Shown here: in pieces, positions 5,869 to 6,304 of the stretch
How the letters are laid out: the number at the start of each line of letters is the position of its first letter
How positions within the stretch are numbered: the first letter of the stretch is position 1
Source: Pirellulaceae bacterium
Lineage (GTDB): Bacteria; Planctomycetota; Planctomycetia; Pirellulales; Pirellulaceae
Length of the DNA stretch: 6,304 bases
Direction of reading: 5' to 3'
Assembly: GCA_013002105.1 (NCBI GenBank)
Contig: JABDKS010000946.1
Span: 1 to 6,304 of the forward strand
Position numbers and translations under genes: made by a program
The notes under the pieces: model-generated
The model's input: only the letters and a program-made list of their open reading frames with translations
What the model was told of the DNA's origin: nothing
The model's database searches: none

Positions 5869-6157
5869 ACTCTGTTTCCTTTGGAAAGACCGCCGGAGCG
5901 GTTTTGGGGTGGGCGATCGAGTTGGTAACGACATCCAAAAGGAGGTCGACCCACTCTCTTGCCGGGGCGTGATCCAACGCTCTGTCGACAGGAAAACGAT
6001 TCTCATCGGTCCCAAAACGACGACTGGCCTCGACGATCAAGGCCAGCTGGTCACGCACGGATTCGTGTGAAGTGCGAAAAGTGTCCCCGAAGCGGTCGGT
6101 TTGGACAAGGGGAAATGCCGGGTTTGACGCCGCGAAATCGGCTTTTCGGCCGTCCAC
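5729..6157 (-). CDS. Doubtful hypothetical ORF running into rpsD
   Basis: A 142-codon frame starts at GTG 6157, with a GGAG six bases upstream, and ends inside rpsD in a different frame, overlapping it by 140 bases. The first roughly 96 codons, before rpsD begins, have protein-like composition and codon choice (GTC, GAC, GCC, TTG), including SVRDQLALIVEASRRFG and ARE-WVDLLLDVVTNSIAHP segments that could form amphipathic helices. The remainder is Arg/Ser-rich and looks like a shadow of rpsD. No family is recognised. It may be a short real gene, a decayed gene whose end is lost, or chance. Such a large overlap with rpsD argues against an intact gene. Confidence 0.25.
   Translation of the reverse strand: MDGRKADFAASNPAFPLVQTDRFGDTFRTSHESVRDQLALIVEASRRFGTDENRFPVDRALDHAPAREWVDLLLDVVTNSIAHPKTAPAVFPKETEYGSLHRSQSTRQSTPRHADLRNRRCSSRPGSPQYASWDARPRTSSK
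5877..5882 (-). promoter_or_regulatory. Shine-Dalgarno site deciding the rpsD start
   Basis: On the minus strand AAAGGA precedes the ATG at 5868 by 8 bases, an ideal spacing. It is the clearest ribosome-binding site among the confident genes here and supports the short rpsD form. The GGA lies within a small TTTCC-AAA-GGAAA inverted repeat (5875-5887) that could occlude it. Confidence 0.8.
5885..5905 (-). other. Leader hairpin directly upstream of the rpsD ribosome-binding site
   Basis: In the minus-strand RNA, AAAACCGC pairs with GCGGT and, past one bulged C, with TTT, closing a UCCG tetraloop. The hairpin ends 2 bases before the AAAGGA site. Its last three bases are shared with the TTTCC arm of the repeat that could cover the Shine-Dalgarno, so the two structures compete. 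S4 is known to repress translation through an mRNA leader in Escherichia coli. A similar role here is only inference, since no matching pseudoknot was identified. Confidence 0.35.
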
Positions 6158-6179
6158 CGGTGACTCCGATCCATGTCGT

Positions 6180-6304
6180 CAGGCCCCCAGCCGTTGTCTG
6201 CCCCCACTGTCATCAGGCTCCCAGCGGTTATCTGGCCCCAGCAGTTATCAGGGCACCAGCAGTTAACAGGGCACCAGCAGTTAACAGGGCCCCACGGTCA
6301 TCAG
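6180..6304. repeat. Degenerate 16-18 bp tandem repeat, seven units, continuing past the window end
   Basis: Units begin at 6180, 6198, 6214, 6232, 6249, 6267 and 6285, with an eighth starting at 6302. Lengths are 18, 16, 18, 17, 18, 18 and 17. The two exact copies (6249-6266 and 6267-6284) read CAGGGCACCAGCAGTTAA. Others vary around CAGG-C-CCCAGC-GTTAT, with CTGG or CTGC replacing CAGG in two units. The array lies about 310 bases upstream of the rpsD start. Lengths that are not multiples of three argue against a coding repeat, although one plus-strand frame happens to stay open through it. Homogeneity rises towards the right, suggesting the array core is nearby or beyond the window. Confidence 0.85.

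Noticed and set aside
5869..6015. N-terminal extension of rpsD by 49 residues
   Set aside because: The extension resembles no S4 protein, and the internal ATG has a good Shine-Dalgarno and the canonical MARYTGPK start.
5929..6304. Plus-strand frame open to the window end, preceded by AAAAGGAGGT, encoding CxxC motifs and APAVNR-type repeats
   Set aside because: The first possible start (TTG 5959) is spaced 13 bases from the GGAGG, the product is Arg/Pro-rich like a shadow frame, and the tandem repeat units change length by one or two bases, so the frame is not kept by repeat structure. It remains worth rechecking with downstream sequence.
6180..6304. CRISPR array
   Set aside because: Units of 16-18 bases are directly adjacent with no spacers and are degenerate throughout.

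Overview
The window looks like chromosomal DNA of a planctomycete, probably a Rhodopirellula/Pirellula-type member of Pirellulaceae. This is an inference from gene content: a cysteine-rich low-complexity repeat protein, a diverged sulfatase-like protein, rpsD standing apart from the usual ribosomal alpha operon, wide intergenic gaps, moderately high GC and weak or absent Shine-Dalgarno sites at most genes. No phage, transposase, integrase, CRISPR, rRNA or tRNA was recognised.

Layout. Bases 1-579 (+) hold the 3' part of a gene for a Gly/Lys/Cys- and Cys-Cys-Pro-Ala-repeat protein, closed by a textbook intrinsic terminator at 611-644. On the minus strand, 715-1947 encodes a 410-residue protein with the fold signatures of a sulfatase (alkaline phosphatase superfamily) but without the expected catalytic and metal-binding residues. 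A roughly 500-base divergent spacer follows, with at most one doubtful small membrane-protein ORF. At 2447-3388 (+) lies a WecG/TagA/CpsF-family glycosyltransferase, convergent with a dihydrolipoamide dehydrogenase gene (lpdA, 3587-5035, minus). Upstream of lpdA, also on the minus strand, is rpsD (ribosomal protein S4, 5260-5868). The two are separated by 224 bases containing two strong inverted repeats. The last 436 bases hold the rpsD leader, a doubtful ORF running into rpsD, and a degenerate 16-18 bp tandem repeat that continues past the window end.

The genes do not form one pathway. The glycosyltransferase points to surface polysaccharide synthesis, LpdA to 2-oxoacid dehydrogenase complexes, and S4 to translation. 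The Cys-rich protein may be a structural or cell-surface protein. I see no convincing multi-gene novel system. The most unusual items are the apparently dead sulfatase homologue, the Cys-Cys repeat protein and the terminal tandem repeat.
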